Shown here one piece after another: positions 1-8,405 of a stretch of DNA of 64,000 nt. The stretch comes from Cupriavidus oxalaticus (GTDB taxonomy: Bacteria > Pseudomonadota > Gammaproteobacteria > Burkholderiales > Burkholderiaceae). The notes beneath the pieces were generated by a model, which was not told the DNA's origin, searched no databases, and saw nothing but the letters and a program-made list of their open reading frames with translations. The stretch lies in contig NZ_CP038635.1 of NCBI RefSeq assembly GCF_004768545.1, positions 2,232,001 through 2,296,000 of the forward strand. The letters run 5' to 3'. Numbering within the stretch: the first letter of the stretch is position 1; every line of letters starts with the position of its first letter. Position numbers and translations under genes: made by a program.

Positions 1-334
1 CGTCGAACTGGCGCGCGACCACGGTGTCGAGCATGCTGTGCAGCTCGTCCGAGTGGCCGAACAGGTCCGGCAGCGACAGCTCCACCATACCCCGGCGCGA
101 TACGCCGAAGGTCGCCTCGGCGGCGGGGTTGGCGTAGACCACGCGCAGGCCGGGCTGCCGCACCAGCAGCACCGGGTTGGCCACCACGTCGAGGCCGGCA
201 TGGAAGGCCACCACGCCCATGGGCAACACCTGGGCGCTGCCGCCCGATTGCACGAGGTCCGGCGCGGCGGTCTCGCCACGGGCGCTGTCGGCACCACCGA
301 CCTTGCGCGACACACCTCGAATCAGGCGACGCAT
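1..334 (-). CDS. ntrB: Nitrogen regulation sensor kinase NtrB (GlnL), N-terminal part
   Basis: Only the first 111 codons lie in the window; the gene runs off the left edge. The translation holds a PAS-type sensor segment (about residues 45-105, with a VLLVRQPGLRVVYANPAAEATFG stretch typical of NtrB). In the family, NtrB phosphorylates or dephosphorylates the sigma-54 activator NtrC according to PII signalling. The ATG at 332-334 lies 5 bases past the stop of the DUF4124 gene, so the two are probably cotranslated downstream of glnA. ntrC would be expected beyond the left edge. The histidine-kinase core is not visible, so the call rests on the PAS sequence and the glnA context. Confidence 0.85.
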   Translation of the reverse strand, partial: MRRLIRGVSRKVGGADSARGETAAPDLVQSGGSAQVLPMGVVAFHAGLDVVANPVLLVRQPGLRVVYANPAAEATFGVSRRGMVELSLPDLFGHSDELHSMLDTVVARQFD

Positions 335-339
335 AAGAC

Positions 340-909
340 TTAGTCCTTCAGGTTGCCAAGCTCGCGCCGCAGCGATGCCGCGTTGGCCTCGCTGCGCGCG
401 ATGTCGTCGCGCAGCGCCGCGGTGCGATCCAGGTATTTCTGATAGTTGCGCTCATTGCCCTGGCGCTCGGGCTGGCCGTTGTTGTATTCGGCGCGCAGCG
501 TCTGCAGCTTGGCCTCTTCGCTCTGCAGTTCCTGCGTGAGCACGGTACGGCGCTCGCTGTCGCGGCTGCGCTGCGTGGCACTGTCCACGCGCGGGAAGCT
601 GGCGTTGCCGGCCGTGGCAGCACCGCCCTTGGCCGCCGCCGGCGCCGGCGCGCTTCGCCCGCCCGGCACGGTCACCACATCGGGCAGGCTCAGCTTCTTG
701 CATCCCTTGCCGGCGCTGCCGTTGCGATACTCGGGTACGCCATTGGGTCCGGTGCAAACGTAGACGTCGGAAGACGACTGCGCCTGCGACAGCCCGGCCC
801 AGGCACCCAGTGTCAATGCCACGGCACTCACCAGAACAGGGAATCGAACACGAAATTGGTGCGGCGACGCGGCCCGGCTGGCCTTGCGCGAAGAAGCGTC
901 CATGGACAT
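340..909 (-). CDS. DUF4124 domain-containing exported protein
   Basis: This 189-residue protein has an N-terminal hydrophobic stretch (about residues 20-42, ending AGLSQAQ) that reads as a signal peptide. A short DUF4124-like domain follows (DVYVCTGPNGVPEYRN), then a basic and acidic, probably coiled-coil C-terminal half rich in Arg, Glu and Gln. Two ATGs sit two codons apart (909 and 903); neither has a strong Shine-Dalgarno, and 909 is chosen as the first. It lies between glnA and ntrB, an arrangement I recall from related betaproteobacteria, so it may be expressed with the nitrogen regulon. Its function is unknown. The coiled coil suggests an envelope structural or adaptor role, which is inference only. 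Confidence 0.75.
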   Translation of the reverse strand: MSMDASSRKASRAASPHQFRVRFPVLVSAVALTLGAWAGLSQAQSSSDVYVCTGPNGVPEYRNGSAGKGCKKLSLPDVVTVPGGRSAPAPAAAKGGAATAGNASFPRVDSATQRSRDSERRTVLTQELQSEEAKLQTLRAEYNNGQPERQGNERNYQKYLDRTAALRDDIARSEANAASLRRELGNLKD

Positions 910-973
910 GGCGTTAGGTGTGAACAGGGATGGATCGGGATGGGATCGGATTCCCCATTCTAGCGAGCAAAGC

Positions 974-1003
974 AAAAAGGGACAGCCGAAGCCGCCCCTT
1001 TCT
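974..1003 (-). terminator. Rho-independent terminator after glnA
   Basis: Read on the minus strand, an interrupted stem of AAAGGGGCGGC and GCTGTCCCTTT closes on a TTCG tetraloop and continues into a T-rich tail. It lies about 55 bases past the glnA stop. It would end most glnA transcripts, with partial read-through feeding the DUF4124 gene and ntrB. Confidence 0.7.
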
Positions 1004-1054
1004 GGTGCAACTGTTGCCCGGTCACAACCTGCGTCATTCCCGGGCAAGGGCCGC

Positions 1055-2470
1055 TTACAGCGAGTAGTACATCTCGAACTCGACCGGGTGCGTGGTCATG
1101 CGGAAACGCGTGACTTCTTCCATCTTCAGTTCGATGTACGCATCGATCATCGAGTTCGAGAACACGCCGCCGCGGGTCAGGAACTCGCGGTCGTTGTCCA
1201 GGTACTCCAGCGACTGGTCCAGGCTCGAGCAGACGGTCGGGATCTTTGCATCCTCTTCCGGCGGCAGGTCGTACAGGTTCTTGTCGGCGGCTTCGCCCGG
1301 GTGGATCTTGTTCATCACGCCGTCCAGGCCGGCCATCAGCAGCGCCGAGAAGCCCAGGTACGGGTTCATCAGCGGATCCGGGAAGCGGGTCTCGATGCGG
1401 CGGCCCTTCGGGTTGGCCACATACGGGATACGGATCGAAGCCGAACGGTTGCGGGCCGAGTAGGCCAGCTTGACCGGGGCTTCGAAGCCCGGCACCAGGC
1501 GCTTGTACGAGTTCGTGCCCGGGTTGGTGATGGCGTTCAGCGCGCGGGCGTGCTTGATGATGCCGCCGATGTAGTACAGCGCGAATTCCGACAGGCCGGC
1601 GTAGCCGTTGCCGGCGAACAGGTTCTGGCCGTCCTTCCACACGGACTGGTGCACGTGCATGCCCGAGCCGTTGTCGCCGACGACCGGCTTCGGCATGAAC
1701 GTGGCGGTCTTGCCGTAGGTGTGAGCGACGTTCTGGATCACGTACTTCTGCAGCTGGGTCCAGTCGGCGCGCTGCACCAGCGTGCTGAACCTGGTGCCGA
1801 TTTCGTTCTGGCCCTGGCCAGCCACTTCGTGGTGGTGGACTTCAACGGGGATGCCCAGCGATTCCAGGATCAGGCACATTTCCGAACGCATGTCCTGGAA
1901 CGTGTCGATCGGGGCGACCGGGAAGTAGCCGCCCTTCTTGCCCGGACGGTGGCCGGCGTTGCCGTGCTCGAACTCCTTGCCCGACGACCACGGGGCTTCT
2001 TCGGAATGGATCTTCACGAAGCAGCCTTGCATGTCGACGTTCCAGGTCACACCGTCGAAGATGAAGAACTCGGGTTCCGGACCGAAGAAGGCGGTGTCGC
2101 CCAGGCCGGTGCTCTTCAGGTAGGCTTCGGCGCGCTTGGCGATCGAACGCGGGTCGCGGTCATAGCCCTTGCCATCCGACGGCTCGATCACGTCGCACGA
2201 CAGCACCAGCGTCGGCTCTTCATAGAACGGGTCGATGTGAGCCGTGTTCGAATCCGGCATCAGCAGCATGTCCGAAGCCTCGATACCCTTCCAGCCGGCG
2301 ATCGACGAGCCGTCGAAAGCGTGGCCGCTTTCGAACTTGTCTTCATCGAAGTGCGACACGGGCACGGACACGTGTTGCTCCTTGCCTTTGGTATCGGTGA
2401 AACGGAAGTCGACGAACTTGACGTCGTTTTCCTTCACCAGCTTCATCACGTCTGCAACGCTGTGGGCCAT
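1055..2470 (-). CDS. glnA: Type I glutamine synthetase
   Basis: This 471-residue GS-I subunit condenses ammonia with glutamate at the cost of ATP; the family forms dodecamers. The beta-grasp and catalytic domains are complete. The sequence shows the GSM(H)VHQS-type metal and ATP region ([11 protein letters not shown]), the glutamate-binding [10 protein letters not shown] loop, and the adenylylation loop NLYDLPPEE with the target tyrosine near residue 400. GlnE-type control is therefore expected. An ATG eight codons upstream is possible, but the start at 2468-2470 has a GGAG at good spacing and matches the family N-terminus. Upstream lie a sigma-54 promoter and two NtrC-like boxes, so nitrogen-limited induction is inferred. 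A terminator and then DUF4124-ntrB follow. Confidence 0.98.
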   Translation of the reverse strand: MAHSVADVMKLVKENDVKFVDFRFTDTKGKEQHVSVPVSHFDEDKFESGHAFDGSSIAGWKGIEASDMLLMPDSNTAHIDPFYEEPTLVLSCDVIEPSDGKGYDRDPRSIAKRAEAYLKSTGLGDTAFFGPEPEFFIFDGVTWNVDMQGCFVKIHSEEAPWSSGKEFEHGNAGHRPGKKGGYFPVAPIDTFQDMRSEMCLILESLGIPVEVHHHEVAGQGQNEIGTRFSTLVQRADWTQLQKYVIQNVAHTYGKTATFMPKPVVGDNGSGMHVHQSVWKDGQNLFAGNGYAGLSEFALYYIGGIIKHARALNAITNPGTNSYKRLVPGFEAPVKLAYSARNRSASIRIPYVANPKGRRIETRFPDPLMNPYLGFSALLMAGLDGVMNKIHPGEAADKNLYDLPPEEDAKIPTVCSSLDQSLEYLDNDREFLTRGGVFSNSMIDAYIELKMEEVTRFRMTTHPVEFEMYYSL

Positions 2471-2590
2471 GCCAATCTCCTGGGTATTCGGCAAATGTCT
2501 GTGAAAGCCAATTCTTGGGCCTGTCGCCGGCGGCGCCGCTGCATGTCGCCGCGCTTGCCGACCTCGCCACGAAAGGACGGGGGAATGTTA

Positions 2591-2606
2591 GCAGAAAGCA
2601 TGCCAA
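2591..2606 (-). promoter_or_regulatory. Sigma-54 promoter of glnA
   Basis: The minus-strand sequence TTGGCATGCTTTCTGC fits the sigma-54 pattern TGGCACG-N4-TTGCW, with the GG (-24) and GC (-12) dinucleotides at the required 10-base spacing. Transcription would begin near 2580, leaving a leader of about 110 bases before the glnA ATG. The match to the consensus is visible; use of the promoter is inferred. Confidence 0.75.
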
Positions 2607-2758
2607 GCAAACGCCCCACTGCCTTTCCCGGCCCGAAAAATGTGCAACTCCGGCGAACCGCGCACCGTCGCGGGGTAGGCGCGATCCGGAGTGCCGTGCC
2701 AGAAAGCGCCGGGGTGGCGCACCATCGACATGCACACTCGGGTTCCGCCCACCAATAA

Positions 2759-2775
2759 AACACCACAATGGTGCA
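2759..2775 (-). promoter_or_regulatory. NtrC-like enhancer box, proximal
   Basis: The minus-strand sequence TGCACCATTGTGGTGTT matches the NtrC consensus TGCACCA-N3-TGGTGCA at 12 of 14 specified positions. Its centre lies about 185 bases upstream of the predicted sigma-54 transcription start, a normal enhancer distance. Confidence 0.7.
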
Positions 2776-2788
2776 ATGAGCAAGTAAT

Positions 2789-2805
2789 CGCACCGCATTA
2801 GTGCG
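2789..2805 (-). promoter_or_regulatory. NtrC-like enhancer box, distal
   Basis: The minus-strand sequence CGCACTAATGCGGTGCG is a near-perfect dyad matching TGCACCA-N3-TGGTGCA at 10 of 14 positions. Its centre is 30 bases, about three helical turns, from the proximal box. Such phasing suits cooperative binding of two NtrC dimers. Confidence 0.6.
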
Positions 2806-2954
2806 GTGGCACCAAAATCGGTCATTGCGTGCCCGGTCGTGATGCCATCCAGCCAGCGCGGTGCGTGTTACGGCCGCCGGGTTGCCGCGGCGCTATAGAA
2901 TACCGGGTTACGGCCTTCGCGCCCTCAATTTCATCCATTTCATTTGTCACGCAG

Positions 2955-3419
2955 ATGACCACCCGAGACGATCTTCTCCAGGCCGCCCAGCAGCGCCAGC
3001 AACAGAACCAGCTCCCGTACTTCGGCGCGCTGTCGCCGCAGGAAGCCTATGCCCTCCTGCAGAACGATCCCGCGGCGGTGCTGGTCGACGTGCGCACGCA
3101 GGCCGAGCTGGACTGGGTCGGCGGCGTCGATGTGCCCGACGCGCAGTTCGCCCATGTCGAATGGATGGCGTACCCGGGCGGCGCGCAGAACGCCCGCTTC
3201 ATCGAGGAACTGAAGGCGCGCGTGCCGGCCGACGTGCCGGTGCTGTTCCTGTGCCGCAGCGCGGCGCGCTCCAAGCATGCCGCGCGCGTGGCGACCGAAG
3301 CCGGCTACCACTTCGCCATGGACGTGCTGGAAGGCTTCGAGGGCAATCGCGACGAGCATCACCACCGCAAGACGGTCGAAGGCTGGTGCGTGCGCGGCCT
3401 GCCGTGGCACGGCGCCTGA
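2955..3419 (+). CDS. Rhodanese-domain sulfurtransferase
   Basis: This 154-residue single-domain rhodanese would be cytoplasmic, as no signal peptide is visible. The domain covers about residues 22-145. The active-site loop reads CRSAARS with the persulfide-carrying cysteine at residue 100. The ATG at 2955 is used because upstream in-frame codons do not resemble the family. Single-domain rhodaneses move sulfane sulfur to thiol acceptors or cyanide; the natural acceptor here cannot be told. The gene diverges from glnA and ends at a terminator shared with the convergent CinA-like gene. Confidence 0.88.
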   Translation: MTTRDDLLQAAQQRQQQNQLPYFGALSPQEAYALLQNDPAAVLVDVRTQAELDWVGGVDVPDAQFAHVEWMAYPGGAQNARFIEELKARVPADVPVLFLCRSAARSKHAARVATEAGYHFAMDVLEGFEGNRDEHHHRKTVEGWCVRGLPWHGA

Positions 3420-3441
3420 GCGCCGCCGCGCCGGAATGACG

Positions 3442-3475
3442 AAAGGGGCAGCGTAGGCTGCCCCCCCTTTTTGTT
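3442..3475. terminator. Bidirectional terminator between rhodanese and cinA-like genes
   Basis: An 8-bp perfect GC stem (GGGGCAGC with GCTGCCCC, loop GTAG) is flanked by AAA on the left and CCC plus a run of T on the right. It can end transcripts from both convergent genes. Confidence 0.8.
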
Positions 3476-3494
3476 GGTCCGCTATTGCGAACGC

Positions 3495-4319
3495 TCAGGC
3501 CTGCGCCGATTCCCGCGCCGGCTGCTCGACGACTTCAAACCCCATCGCGCGCACCCCGTCCAGCAGCATGGCATAGGCGGGCGGCACCAGGTCGGCCGGC
3601 CCCTTGACGCCCAGGTCGATGTGCCGGCGTGCGAAGCGGTCGCCGCGCTGCACGTCGCCGACCGAAGGCAGGCTGAACACGCGGATGCCGGCAAAGGCGG
3701 CTTCTACTGTCTCCATCAGCGGGGTCAGCGTGGACTCGGGCGCCTCGAACACATAGAAGGCGCGTTCCTGGTGCTGCACCTGGTGGAACAGGTGCGCGTA
3801 CTCATGGTCGAGCACCCACTCCATCATCGGCCATGCCATCACCGGGAAGCCGGGCATGAAGTGGTGATGTCCCACGGAGAAGCCCGGGATGCGGTTGTAG
3901 CTGTTGGGGATGATGCGCGCGCCTTCGGGAAACTCGCCCATCTTGAACCGGTGCTGGTTTTCCGGCTGGCTCAGGTCGGCCTTGACGGGATCGCCGCCTG
4001 CGGTCTCCGCAATGCGCAGCGCGATCTGCTCGCGCGCCTCGGGATGCAGCTGCAGCGGCACGCCCAGCGCCGCGGCCGCGCACTGGCGCGTATGGTCGTC
4101 AGGCGTTGCGCCGATGCCGCCGGTGCAGAACACCACGTCAGTGCCGGCGAAGGTGCGCTTGAGCGTGGCGGTGATGCGGCCGCGGTCGTCGCCGACATAC
4201 TGCGCCCAGTCCAGCGCCAGGCCGCGCGCGCCCAGCAGTTCGATGGTGCGGCGCAGATGCTTGTCTTCGCGCCGCCCCGACAGAATCTCGTCGCCGATGA
4301 TGATCAGGCCGAAACCCAT
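3495..4319 (-). CDS. CinA-type molybdopterin-binding domain protein
   Basis: This 274-residue protein matches the competence/damage-inducible CinA N-terminal (MoCF_biosynth) fold: LIIIGDEILSG at the start and VVFCTGGIGATPDDHT near residue 80. The C-terminal CinA deamidase domain is absent, so it is the short form. In the family this domain binds nucleotide or molybdopterin-like ligands, and some members hydrolyse ADP-ribose or FAD-type pyrophosphates. The exact substrate here is not known. The ATG at 4319 follows a GAGGG Shine-Dalgarno and lies 12 bases after the EI24 gene, so the two probably share a transcript. Confidence 0.85.
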   Translation of the reverse strand: MGFGLIIIGDEILSGRREDKHLRRTIELLGARGLALDWAQYVGDDRGRITATLKRTFAGTDVVFCTGGIGATPDDHTRQCAAAALGVPLQLHPEAREQIALRIAETAGGDPVKADLSQPENQHRFKMGEFPEGARIIPNSYNRIPGFSVGHHHFMPGFPVMAWPMMEWVLDHEYAHLFHQVQHQERAFYVFEAPESTLTPLMETVEAAFAGIRVFSLPSVGDVQRGDRFARRHIDLGVKGPADLVPPAYAMLLDGVRAMGFEVVEQPARESAQA

Positions 4320-4331
4320 GTTGCCCTCGCT

Positions 4332-5231
4332 TCAGGAATGTTCGATGCGCCGCACGTCGGAGGGCGCCAGGTCGATGATGTCGCCGCCCGCGGACGGACC
4401 GGTCGGCTGCTGTGCCGGCGGCGGTGCGCGATCTGCAGCACGTTCGGCGCGCAGCTGCGCCAGCGCGCGCAGGCAGAAGTGGCCGAACCACAGCGCCGAA
4501 AAGATAAAGATCAGCACGTACAGCCACAGCGTGCCCGCCAGCACGAACGGGAACAGGAAGATCACCGCCGCGGACGACACCCACAGCAGTGTCGGCGCCG
4601 AGCCCAGCAGACCCACCGCCACGCCGATCACCAGCAGCGGCGTGCGATGGCGCCGCATCAGCGTCTTGCGCTCTTCCGCGCTGGCGTGGTCGGACAGCGC
4701 GTCATAGGTCATCACCCGGTAGGTCAGCCAGCCCCACAGCACCGGCGGGATCAGCGCGAAGAACGGCGGCACCAGCCATAGCGGCAGCGTCACCAGCACC
4801 AGCAACAGGAATACGACGGTGCTGCCCAGGGACTGGAACACGCTGCCGAGCACGCTGCCGCCGTGGGCCTTGGACAAGTCCGGGTAGCTGCGCTCGAGGT
4901 GGCGCACCACGGCTGGCACCGAGAACACGCCGATAAACATCAGCATCGATGCGATCACCAGCGGCACCACCAGCGCGGCGACGAACAGCGGCGCCACCAC
5001 GGCCCGCATCGATTGCAGGCTGAGCCAGTCCAGTGCGCTGTAGATCCAGCTGGTCAGCACCGAGGTTTCGAGAAAACCGCGCGTGGCGGTCATGATGGGA
5101 TCCCAGCCCCACCAGAGCAGCCCGCCCCAGAAGAGCGTGGCCAGGACGAAAGGCAGCACGGTCAGCAGCAGCATGCGGGGATGCAGCTGGCTGACGAGCG
5201 CGCGGCCAAACGAGCGGAAGATATCGTTCAT
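4332..5231 (-). CDS. EI24-domain (CysZ/EtfB-like) integral membrane protein
   Basis: This 299-residue polytopic membrane protein has about six hydrophobic segments (around residues 20-45, 60-110, 130-165, 195-225 and 230-255) and a hydrophilic Ala/Arg/Pro-rich C-terminus. The pattern and phrases such as PPFFALIPPVLWGWLTYRVMTYDAL fit the EI24 domain, whose bacterial relative CysZ is a sulfate permease. No cysteine-biosynthesis genes are adjacent, so sulfate transport is not assumed. It precedes the CinA-like gene by 12 bases. Confidence 0.8.
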   Translation of the reverse strand: MNDIFRSFGRALVSQLHPRMLLLTVLPFVLATLFWGGLLWWGWDPIMTATRGFLETSVLTSWIYSALDWLSLQSMRAVVAPLFVAALVVPLVIASMLMFIGVFSVPAVVRHLERSYPDLSKAHGGSVLGSVFQSLGSTVVFLLLVLVTLPLWLVPPFFALIPPVLWGWLTYRVMTYDALSDHASAEERKTLMRRHRTPLLVIGVAVGLLGSAPTLLWVSSAAVIFLFPFVLAGTLWLYVLIFIFSALWFGHFCLRALAQLRAERAADRAPPPAQQPTGPSAGGDIIDLAPSDVRRIEHS

Positions 5232-5284
5232 GCAGCGTGGGGCCGAGCGTGAATTCGGCGATTATGCAGTGGAAGGCGGAAACA

Positions 5285-5330
5285 GCCGGCATTCGAGCCG
5301 GCATTCGAGCCGGCGCCGGGGCCGGCGGCA
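5285..5330. repeat. GCCGGC-ATTCGA tandem repeat with hairpin potential
   Basis: GCCGGC occurs three times at exact 12-base spacing, separated by two identical ATTCGA spacers, and is followed by a GCCGGGGCCGGC segment. GCCGGC is self-complementary, so neighbouring copies can form stem-loops. It lies downstream of the desaturase stop (5400) and upstream of the EI24 start, and may act as a terminator. Confidence 0.6.
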
Positions 5331-5399
5331 AACCGGAACACTAGCATACGCCACTTGCCGCGGCCACGCGGACTGCCGCGCCGGCAGTAGAGGATCGCT

Positions 5400-6374
5400 T
5401 CAGCGCAGCCGCAGCAGGCGCTTGACGCCGTACCACTGGTGGGCGAGGAAGCCCGCCCCGTAGTCGTGGCCCTTGCCCAGCGGCGGCGGCAGCTGGTCGC
5501 GGATACCGGTGGGGTGATAGGTCGCGGTGAAGACCGCGGTGCCGAACAGCATGTCCCACCAGGGAAAGATCACGCCGTAGTTGCAGCCGCCCAGCCGTGC
5601 CGGGGCGCCGTCGGCTTCATGGCCGATGCCCACGGCATGGTGGGTGCGGTGGAAGCGCGGCGAGATCAGCAGGCGTTCGCCGATGGCGCCGAAATGCAGC
5701 CGCACATTGGCATGCTGCAGGCTCTGCAGCAGCTGCGACAGCGCCACCAGCAGCACATACTGCGACGGCTCGACACCCACGCCCAGTGCCACCAGCGCAA
5801 ACACCAGGTCGCGCAGCATGTCGTCCAGCAGGTGGTTGCGGTTGTCGCTCCACAGCGTCATCTGGCGCTGGCTGTGGTGCACCGCATGCAAATGCCACCA
5901 CCAGCGGAACGTATGCGACAGGCGGTGGTACCAGTAGTCGAGCAGGTCGAACAGCAGCAGGTAGACGAAGAAGCTGACCAGCGGCACCGAGGTCACGCCC
6001 GGCCACCAGTCCTCGACATTGACCCGGTGCCAGCCCATCAGGCGCAGATGCCCTTCGAGCGAATCCGTCAGCGGCGCCAGCAGGAAGAACATGGCGAGGC
6101 GGAACAGCCCGAGGCGGTGGATCGCCGTGTACAGCATGTCGGTGCGGATCGCCGCGCGGTCGGCCACCGGCTCGACCGGACGCCATTTTTCCAGCGGGCC
6201 CAGGATCAGGAACATCGCCGCGATCTGCACCAGCCCCACCAGCAGCCACTCGGTGCCGGTGAAGGCCTCTTCGGCATAGCGGCCAAACCCGAGGTCATAG
6301 ACCACCGGCAGCACCACGTCCTGGAACAACGCGCCTTCGACCTGTCCGATCCAGCCGTTGAGCGACTCCCACAT
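5400..6374 (-). CDS. Sterol desaturase / fatty acid hydroxylase family membrane protein
   Basis: This 324-residue membrane enzyme has three visible histidine clusters of the di-iron hydroxylase superfamily: HRLSH near residue 146, HAVHH near 160 and HRTHH near 245. Hydrophobic segments flank the clusters. The family inserts oxygen or double bonds into lipids, but the substrate here is unknown and sterols are unlikely in this organism. The ATG at 6372-6374 shares its A with the TAA of the deacetylase gene (TAATG), with GGAGG upstream, so translation is probably coupled. It is the last gene of the three-gene unit with the deacetylase and beta-propeller. Confidence 0.85.
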   Translation of the reverse strand: MWESLNGWIGQVEGALFQDVVLPVVYDLGFGRYAEEAFTGTEWLLVGLVQIAAMFLILGPLEKWRPVEPVADRAAIRTDMLYTAIHRLGLFRLAMFFLLAPLTDSLEGHLRLMGWHRVNVEDWWPGVTSVPLVSFFVYLLLFDLLDYWYHRLSHTFRWWWHLHAVHHSQRQMTLWSDNRNHLLDDMLRDLVFALVALGVGVEPSQYVLLVALSQLLQSLQHANVRLHFGAIGERLLISPRFHRTHHAVGIGHEADGAPARLGGCNYGVIFPWWDMLFGTAVFTATYHPTGIRDQLPPPLGKGHDYGAGFLAHQWYGVKRLLRLR

Positions 6375-7258
6375 TACCGCCTGCCCTCCTGTTGACCGAT
6401 GGCATGCCGGGCGATCCAGTCGCGGTAGGCCGGGTGCTCGCGCAGCGTCGCGAAGCAGAAGCCCTTGCGCTCCAGCCCGGACAGCAGCGGCTCCAGCACG
6501 CCCGGCGCCCACGGGTCCTTGCGCGACCAGATGCCCAGGTGCGCCATGGTGATGTCGCCATCGCGCAGCTTGTCGAGCGCGCGCTCGAGCAGCATGGCAT
6601 TCGGGTAGCGGTCCGACGCCAGCTCATCGCCCAGGAAGCCGGCCGGCGCCCAGCCGACATGGCGGAAGCCGCACTGCTCGGCCCATTGCAGCGTCTGCGG
6701 CGCGGTGCGGCCGCCCGGGGCGCGCCAGATCGGCATCATCTCGGCACCGGTCATGTCACGGAAGGCGTCGGCGCTGCGGCGCAGTTCGCGGCAGAATCCG
6801 GCAGCATCCATCACCGTGTCCTTGCCGGCCTGCGCGCCGAACTGCGGCCGCATGGTCACCTGGCCCGCACGCACGCCGCGCAGGTAGACATGGTCGAAGG
6901 TGTGCGTGCCGAAGGCATGGCCATCAGCGGCCAACGCCTTCCAGTACGGCGCCCATGACGGGTCGAGCGAGCTGTCCTGCCGCACCGTGGGTTCATTGGC
7001 CAGGAAGAAGGTCGCGCGGATCCTGTGGCGGCGCAGCGCGTCGGCGATCAGCTGGGCCTGGCTCATGCTGCCGGTATCGAAGGTCAGGTAGAGCGTGCCG
7101 GCCGGGCAGGCTTTTGCCGCGGCCCCGGTTGCATCCGCCGCATGCAGCGCAGAGGGCAAGGCGCAGGCAAGCGCGAGCCCGGCCAGCATCCTGCCGAATC
7201 GTCTGAATCGTCCCAGGCGTCCGAACCGTCCGAAACGCGAAGCCCTGGTATCGCGCAT
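6374..7258 (-). CDS. Exported polysaccharide deacetylase (NodB domain)
   Basis: This 294-residue protein has a signal peptide (hydrophobic LAGLALACALPSALHA, residues about 25-40) preceded by an unusual basic region of repeated FGR units. The NodB domain shows motif 1 as TFDTG, where the classic form is TFDDG, motif 2 as HTFDH, and motif 3 as RAPGG. The family removes acetyl groups from N-acetylated sugars using a metal. The Asp-to-Thr change alters one usual metal ligand, so activity cannot be taken for granted. The start at 7258 has AGGA four bases upstream; an internal ATG at 7189 would give a shorter, more ordinary signal peptide. It follows the beta-propeller gene by 18 bases. Confidence 0.85.
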   Translation of the reverse strand: MRDTRASRFGRFGRLGRFRRFGRMLAGLALACALPSALHAADATGAAAKACPAGTLYLTFDTGSMSQAQLIADALRRHRIRATFFLANEPTVRQDSSLDPSWAPYWKALAADGHAFGTHTFDHVYLRGVRAGQVTMRPQFGAQAGKDTVMDAAGFCRELRRSADAFRDMTGAEMMPIWRAPGGRTAPQTLQWAEQCGFRHVGWAPAGFLGDELASDRYPNAMLLERALDKLRDGDITMAHLGIWSRKDPWAPGVLEPLLSGLERKGFCFATLREHPAYRDWIARHAIGQQEGRR

Positions 7259-7276
7259 GATCCTGCCCCGCCCCGT

Positions 7277-8263
7277 CTAGTACAGCGGCGCGCGCGTGCG
7301 GAAGTAGATGCCGTGCGGCGAGCGGCCGACGCGAACGGTCTTGACCAGCTTGCGGCTCGGCACGTCGATCAGCCCGACCGAGCGCGCCCAGCGGAACGTC
7401 ACCCACAAGGTCTTGCCGTCGGCGGTCAGCTCCATGTCGTCCGGCCCGGGTGCCAGACCCGTGATGTCGCCGATCTTGGCCAGCGTCTGCTGGTCGATGA
7501 TGCTGATGCTTCCGGTCACGCGATTGCTCAGGAACAGGTGGCGCTTGTCGCCCACCGCGCGGAAGTTATGCGCGCCCTTGCCGGTCTGGATCTGCTTGAC
7601 CACGGTGCGGGTGCGCCAGTCGATCACGGCAATATAGTCCGCACCGGTCATGCCGACCAGCAGGTATTTCTGGTCCGGCGTCAGCCAGATGCCGGCCGGC
7701 GCGGAGCCGGCCTCCATGCGCCACAACACGTTCTGCGTGATCAGGTCGATCGCCACGACTTCATTCGAGTCCTGCAGCGTGATAAAGGCGATGCGGCTGT
7801 CGGCGGTAAAGGCGATATGGCTTGGCGTCTTGGCCAGCGGGTATTGCTTGGCCAGCTTCAGCGCCTTGCCGTCCCAGCGGTAGACATCGACCCGGTCGAG
7901 CCGGTTGCCGGTGGCGACAAACCACTTCTGGTCGGGCGAAAAGCCGATCTGGTAGGGGTCGTCGATATTGGGAACACGCTGCTGCACCTTGCCGGTCGCC
8001 GGGTCCAGGAACACCAGGTCATTGCCGACCGCGTTGGCGACGATCAGCGACTTTTCATCGGGCGTCGCGATCAGGTGGTGCGGCTCCTTGCCGATCGGAA
8101 AGGTCTCCAGCACCTTCTGCGTATCCTTGTCGATCAGCGTGACGGTTGCATCACCCGAATTGAGGATCACCACCACTTCCGCCGATGCCGGCGCGGCCAT
8201 CAGGCCCAGCGCGAGCGCGCCCACCGTGATCCTACCAGCCACCAACCGACGCAATGCAAACAT
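7277..8263 (-). CDS. YVTN-family beta-propeller exported protein
   Basis: This 328-residue protein has a signal peptide (RITVGALALGLMAAPASA) followed by repeated blade units with D-A-x-x-x-V-x-LID, P-x-G-I and LVGMTGADYIAVIDW-type strands. This is typical of YVTN/PQQ-associated seven-bladed propellers. Such proteins usually bind partners or small molecules in the periplasm; no catalytic residues can be assigned. The start at 8261-8263 gives a clean signal peptide, while codons upstream do not. It is the first gene of the unit with the deacetylase and desaturase. No PQQ dehydrogenase genes are nearby. Confidence 0.82.
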   Translation of the reverse strand: MFALRRLVAGRITVGALALGLMAAPASAEVVVILNSGDATVTLIDKDTQKVLETFPIGKEPHHLIATPDEKSLIVANAVGNDLVFLDPATGKVQQRVPNIDDPYQIGFSPDQKWFVATGNRLDRVDVYRWDGKALKLAKQYPLAKTPSHIAFTADSRIAFITLQDSNEVVAIDLITQNVLWRMEAGSAPAGIWLTPDQKYLLVGMTGADYIAVIDWRTRTVVKQIQTGKGAHNFRAVGDKRHLFLSNRVTGSISIIDQQTLAKIGDITGLAPGPDDMELTADGKTLWVTFRWARSVGLIDVPSRKLVKTVRVGRSPHGIYFRTRAPLY

Positions 8264-8405
8264 AAGACCCGCTACAAGAAGAACTGAATCGGCGATTCTA
8301 ACGTTTGGGCGGCTAATTCCGCTGACGTCGCGGCTGACGGCGAACAAGAATTTGGCAGATTGTTGCGCCGGCACGACCATTTGCGGCCGTACCGGCGCCC
8401 GAGCC

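Larger units (their letters stand above)
2471..2954. other. Intergenic control region between glnA and the rhodanese gene
   Basis: This 484-base divergent region holds no credible gene. The glnA side carries a sigma-54 promoter motif and, about 160-210 bases further up, two NtrC-like palindromes. The rhodanese side has a TATAGA-like element near 2895 without a convincing -35 partner. Confidence 0.7.
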
